Shown one piece after another: positions 5,447 through 7,630 of a stretch of 7,630 nucleotides of DNA. Source of the DNA: Acidobacteriota bacterium (GTDB lineage Bacteria; Acidobacteriota; Blastocatellia; Pyrinomonadales; Pyrinomonadaceae); the NCBI GenBank assembly GCA_013813755.1, contig JACCRD010000054.1, positions 1-7,630 of the forward strand. Reading direction: 5' to 3'. Under the pieces are notes generated by a model, which did not search any database, had not been told where the DNA came from, and worked only from the letters and a program-made list of their open reading frames with translations. Position numbers and translations under genes: made by a program. Positions within the stretch are counted from its first letter, which is position 1. Every line of letters starts with the position of its first letter.

Positions 5447-5579
5447 AGCAAAGCCGAAAAAGTCATGGGACGTGAGGCAAAAACAGTGATTTTCTTATCA
5501 CGTCGTCCGTTACCCTAAACTTGCGTGTAATTGGTTTCCGTCCACGTCAACTCTGCCCTAGAAGGCTTCTCTTTGCTCT
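5445..5579. repeat. structured element copy B with long outer inverted repeat
   Basis: Homologous to element A: GGACGTGAGG, AAACAG, TTACCCT, TTGCGTGT, GGTTTC and CCACGTCAACTC occur in the same order with almost identical spacing. GACGTG (5469-5474), an unpaired A (5475) and GGC pair with GTC and CACGTC (5543-5548). After a 2x2 internal loop, AAAC (5481-5484) pairs with GTTT (5534-5537). Inside, GTGAT/ATCAC (5486-5501) makes a further hairpin. Unlike copy A it has a perfect 9-bp outer pair, AGAGCAAAG (5445-5453) and CTTTGCTCT (5571-5579), the left arm overlapping the stop codon of the acetyltransferase remnant. It lacks the AAC and GTT core triplets, so if it is an attC it is inactive. Confidence 0.55.
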
Positions 5580-5604
5580 TAGCATTTGTGAATAGGTAGA
5601 AAAT

Positions 5605-6453
5605 ATGCAAAAAAATTCGAGATTATTCGCCTTGTGTTTCGTTCTAGCATTCGTAACTGTTGCACACAGTCAGGCTCCTCGCTCGTCTTCAAATTTTAAT
5701 GCAGCACCGCTTGTTATTGGAGAAACATTCACAATCAGTTCCAAAGTTCTAGGTGAAACGCGGCGCATCAATGTTTATACGCCGCCCGGCTATACGAAAT
5801 TTTCTAAAGCAAGCTTTCCCGTGCTTTACATGCCGGACGGCGGCATAGCCGAAGATTTTCTGCACGTTGCGGGTCTGGTGCAGGTATCGGTGGGCAACGA
5901 AACAATGCGTCCGTTTTTGCTGGTTGGAATTGAAAATACAGAGCGTCGTCGTGATATGACCGGTCCGACTGAAAACGAGAAGGACAAAAAAATTGCACCG
6001 CGTGTCGGAGGTTCTGCGACGTTTAGAAAATTCATTCGCAATGAGTTGATGCCGCAAATAAAAATGCGCTATCGCACGACCGATGAAACGGCGATTGTCG
6101 GCGAGTCGCTTGCCGGGTTATTTGTGGTTGAAACTTTTCTGCTTGAACCGGATTTGTTTGATACATATATCGCCTTTGACCCTAGTCTTTGGTGGAACAA
6201 TCAAAAACTGGTCAGCGGAACTGCCGAACGTTTGGGCTCGCATCCGAAGATGGAAAAGACGCTGTACTTTGCGAGCAGTGGCGAAGATACTGCGGAAATC
6301 ACGCGACGGTTTGCGGAATTTCTTGGCAAGAATGCGGCTTCCGGTGTTCGTTGGCATTACGAGAAGATGCCGGAGGAAAAACATTCGACGATTTATCATC
6401 CAGCCGCACTGAAAGCTTTTCGGGCAGTACTCAAGCCCACGGTCAAAAACTAG
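5605..6453 (+). CDS. exported esterase of the Fes/IroE/esterase D (PF00756-like) group
   Basis: 282-aa alpha/beta hydrolase with an N-terminal signal peptide (hydrophobic 7-20, cleavage near AHS-Q at 22-23), hence periplasmic or secreted. RRINVYTPPGY (53-63), FPVLYMPDGG (71-80) and LLVGIENTERRRDMT (105-119) are the conserved early strands of the esterase family. The nucleophile elbow is GESLAG (166-171) with Ser168. YIAFDPSLWWNN (188-199) is the next typical strand. The likely catalytic His is His260 in EEKHSTIYHPA, and the acid probably lies in SGEDT (225-229). Members act on ester bonds in siderophores, feruloylated sugars, S-formylglutathione or antibiotics, so the substrate is open. The ribosome site is AGGT about 8 bases before the ATG. 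It is intact, unlike the gene just upstream. Confidence 0.88.
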   Translation: MQKNSRLFALCFVLAFVTVAHSQAPRSSSNFNAAPLVIGETFTISSKVLGETRRINVYTPPGYTKFSKASFPVLYMPDGGIAEDFLHVAGLVQVSVGNETMRPFLLVGIENTERRRDMTGPTENEKDKKIAPRVGGSATFRKFIRNELMPQIKMRYRTTDETAIVGESLAGLFVVETFLLEPDLFDTYIAFDPSLWWNNQKLVSGTAERLGSHPKMEKTLYFASSGEDTAEITRRFAEFLGKNAASGVRWHYEKMPEEKHSTIYHPAALKAFRAVLKPTVKN

Positions 6454-6494
6454 CGAATGATATACAAAAACGGGGTTGGGCAAAGACAAATGGC

Positions 6495-6523
6495 TTAGAA
6501 ATGACAGAGATATGGCTTATAAT
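6495..6523 (+). promoter_or_regulatory. possible promoter for the second hydrolase
   Basis: A perfect TATAAT lies at 6518-6523, with TTAGAA (3/6 to the -35 consensus) exactly 17 bases upstream at 6495-6500. A start near 6530 would give a leader of about 50 bases before ATG 6580. The gap of 126 bases between the hydrolases supports separate transcription, though readthrough from the first gene is possible. Confidence 0.4.
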
Positions 6524-6579
6524 TTCTTGAGGAGAATAACGCTGATTGTATCGGACATTTGAGGAAACCAGGAGACAAT

Positions 6580-7464
6580 ATGATACGAATAGCACGAAAT
6601 ATAAAAAGAAAAGCAACTTGTGCCGCGTTCGCAATCACCTTTACATTTTTGGTGGCTTGCTCCGCCAATTCGCAAGTCGTGAACATTTGGAAGGGCGTAG
6701 CGCCGGGTTCTGAGAATTGGACTCAGAAGGAAAGGACAATCGAGAACACTCCTGTCGGAACCGTAATCTTTAACGTGGTAACGCCGACGTTGACGGCTTA
6801 CCTTCCTGAAAAAAGCAAGGCGACGGGAACCGGCGTAATTATCGCTCCGGGCGGCGCTTTCGTTGCGCTGGCTATTAGTTTGGAGAGCAATGATGTGGCT
6901 CGGCGGCTTCAGGAAAGAGGTATTGCCGCCTTTGTCCTTAAATATCGAATTTCGGAAAAGCGCGGTGAAGGCATTCCGGCGAATATGAATATGGACGATG
7001 CGGGCAAGTTTGGCATTGCCGACGGAATTCAAGCACTCAAAGTAGTTCGGCAGAATGCAGCAGCGTGGGGCATTAATCCTGATAAAGTCGGCTTTATAGG
7101 CTTCTCTGCCGGAGCAATGGTTACCAGCGGAACCTTGCTTCAGAAGGATGCAGCGGCGCGTCCGAACTTCGCCGCAATGATCTATGGCGCTCCGTTCGGC
7201 AAGATGCCGGACATCCCGGCAAAATTGCCGCCGATGTTTATGGCGTGGGCGCAGGACGACCCAGTGGCGCTTGAGCCGATAGTCAGGTTTTATGACGCGC
7301 TAAAATCAGCGGGACACAAACCCGAGGTTCACATTTTCAGCGCTGGCGGTCACGGCTTCGGAATGAAAAAACAAGGCACCAGCAGCGACCACTGGATCGA
7401 TGCATTCTATTACTGGTTGGAAGCGCAGGGATTGACCAAGCAGGCAGGAAAATCAGATCGCTGA
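6580..7464 (+). CDS. exported alpha/beta hydrolase, acetyl-xylan-esterase/dienelactone-hydrolase-like, probable lipoprotein
   Basis: 294 residues from ATG 6580, chosen over the in-frame TTG 6559 because AGGAG (6570-6574) lies five bases upstream. The N-terminus is basic then hydrophobic and ends LVAC (24-27), a good lipobox, so the mature protein is probably lipid-anchored at Cys27; cleavage near NSQ (30-32) is the alternative. The fold shows VIIAPGGAF (86-94, oxyanion loop), IAAFVLKYR (115-123), DGIQALKVVRQNAAAWGINP (148-167), then the nucleophile elbow GFSAG (174-178) with Ser176. PPMFMAWAQDDP (217-228) supplies the acid (Asp226 or Asp227) and SAGGHGFG (254-261) the base, His258. This pattern is shared by secreted carbohydrate esterases and 'BD-FAE'-type hydrolases, so deacylation of plant polysaccharide or a small ester is plausible. 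Confidence 0.88.
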   Translation: MIRIARNIKRKATCAAFAITFTFLVACSANSQVVNIWKGVAPGSENWTQKERTIENTPVGTVIFNVVTPTLTAYLPEKSKATGTGVIIAPGGAFVALAISLESNDVARRLQERGIAAFVLKYRISEKRGEGIPANMNMDDAGKFGIADGIQALKVVRQNAAAWGINPDKVGFIGFSAGAMVTSGTLLQKDAAARPNFAAMIYGAPFGKMPDIPAKLPPMFMAWAQDDPVALEPIVRFYDALKSAGHKPEVHIFSAGGHGFGMKKQGTSSDHWIDAFYYWLEAQGLTKQAGKSDR

Positions 7465-7630
7465 CTGGCTCACCAGCCGAGAGCGTATATTTCGACTTCG
7501 CAGCTTTTACAAGCGCAACTTACATCATAATGCATTTAGTACGGCGCCCAACAAATCATTAAATGTTCTGCTCGAATCTTTGACTGAATTTGAAAATTCT
7601 GGCATAAATGTTTTTGAGGAATATCTGATG
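7465..7630. other. right-hand end: no confidently callable gene
   Basis: Two conflicting open frames exist. On the + strand a frame with no start codon runs from 7436 to the edge and includes FYKRNLHHNAFSTAPNKS. On the minus strand a frame entering from the right edge ends at TGA (7527-7525) with LLGAVLNAL, which could be the tail of a convergent gene. Neither is long enough to decide. Confidence 0.3.
7616..7630 (+). promoter_or_regulatory. possible ribosome-binding site and ATG of the next gene
   Basis: GAGGA (7616-7620) is followed by a 7-base spacer and ATG (7628-7630), an ideal translation start, but the window ends there so the reading frame cannot be tested. Confidence 0.35.

Noticed and set aside
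6517..7032. Minus-strand 171-codon open frame
   Set aside because: It lies opposite the second hydrolase, which has a strong ribosome site and complete catalytic motifs; composition is typical of an antisense shadow.
7546..7552. GCCCAAC followed by AAATCATT, like the left edge of an attC site
   Set aside because: It matches the R'' consensus, but no matching L''/L' stem or GTT core can be found before the window ends, and the bases fall in ambiguous open frames.

Overview
The window looks like a chromosomal stretch of a free-living Gram-negative bacterium. Secreted proteins, one lipoprotein-type signal, a methylcrotonyl/propionyl-type acyl-CoA carboxylase subunit and mixed GC content would suit an acidobacterium of the Blastocatellia kind. 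That placement is an impression from protein style, not a demonstrated assignment.

Region by region: (1) 1-217 holds a possible 3' tail of an upstream gene and a + strand hairpin terminator. (2) 218-1840 is an intact acyl-CoA carboxylase carboxyltransferase (beta) subunit, followed by a hairpin terminator and a convergent, intact inorganic pyrophosphatase (1994-2611, minus), which appears to have an almost leaderless promoter. (3) 2612-3621 is intergenic and accessory DNA. It contains a 139-bp element with 22-bp terminal inverted repeats, an orphan + strand terminator, a minus-strand pair of overlapping small genes (a 67-aa HTH/excisionase-like protein and a 58-aa protein with one membrane segment that starts at GTG), and a three-copy 20-bp repeat interleaved with two different hairpins. 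(4) 3622-5446 is a run of four consecutive + strand genes that are each broken: an in-frame TAA, a one-base insertion, a one-base deletion, and a GNAT acetyltransferase with in-frame TAG and TGA codons. The last two are each followed by a copy of the same structured element of about 113-135 bp, in which a bulged A is conserved in the stem. The first copy resembles an integron attC site; the second lacks the recombination core sites. (5) 5605-7464 holds two intact exported alpha/beta hydrolases, one with a Sec-type signal peptide and one probably a lipoprotein. (6) The last 166 bases hold no gene that can be called with confidence.

The core genes at the left and the hydrolases at the right are intact, while everything between about 3.6 and 5.45 kb is decaying. 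The best reading is a small accessory island, possibly a remnant of a cassette array (attC-like sites with no integrase in view), wedged between housekeeping and exported-enzyme genes. The clearest items to follow up are the duplicated structured element, the repeat-hairpin array beside the HTH/membrane-protein pair, and the pattern of gene breakage.
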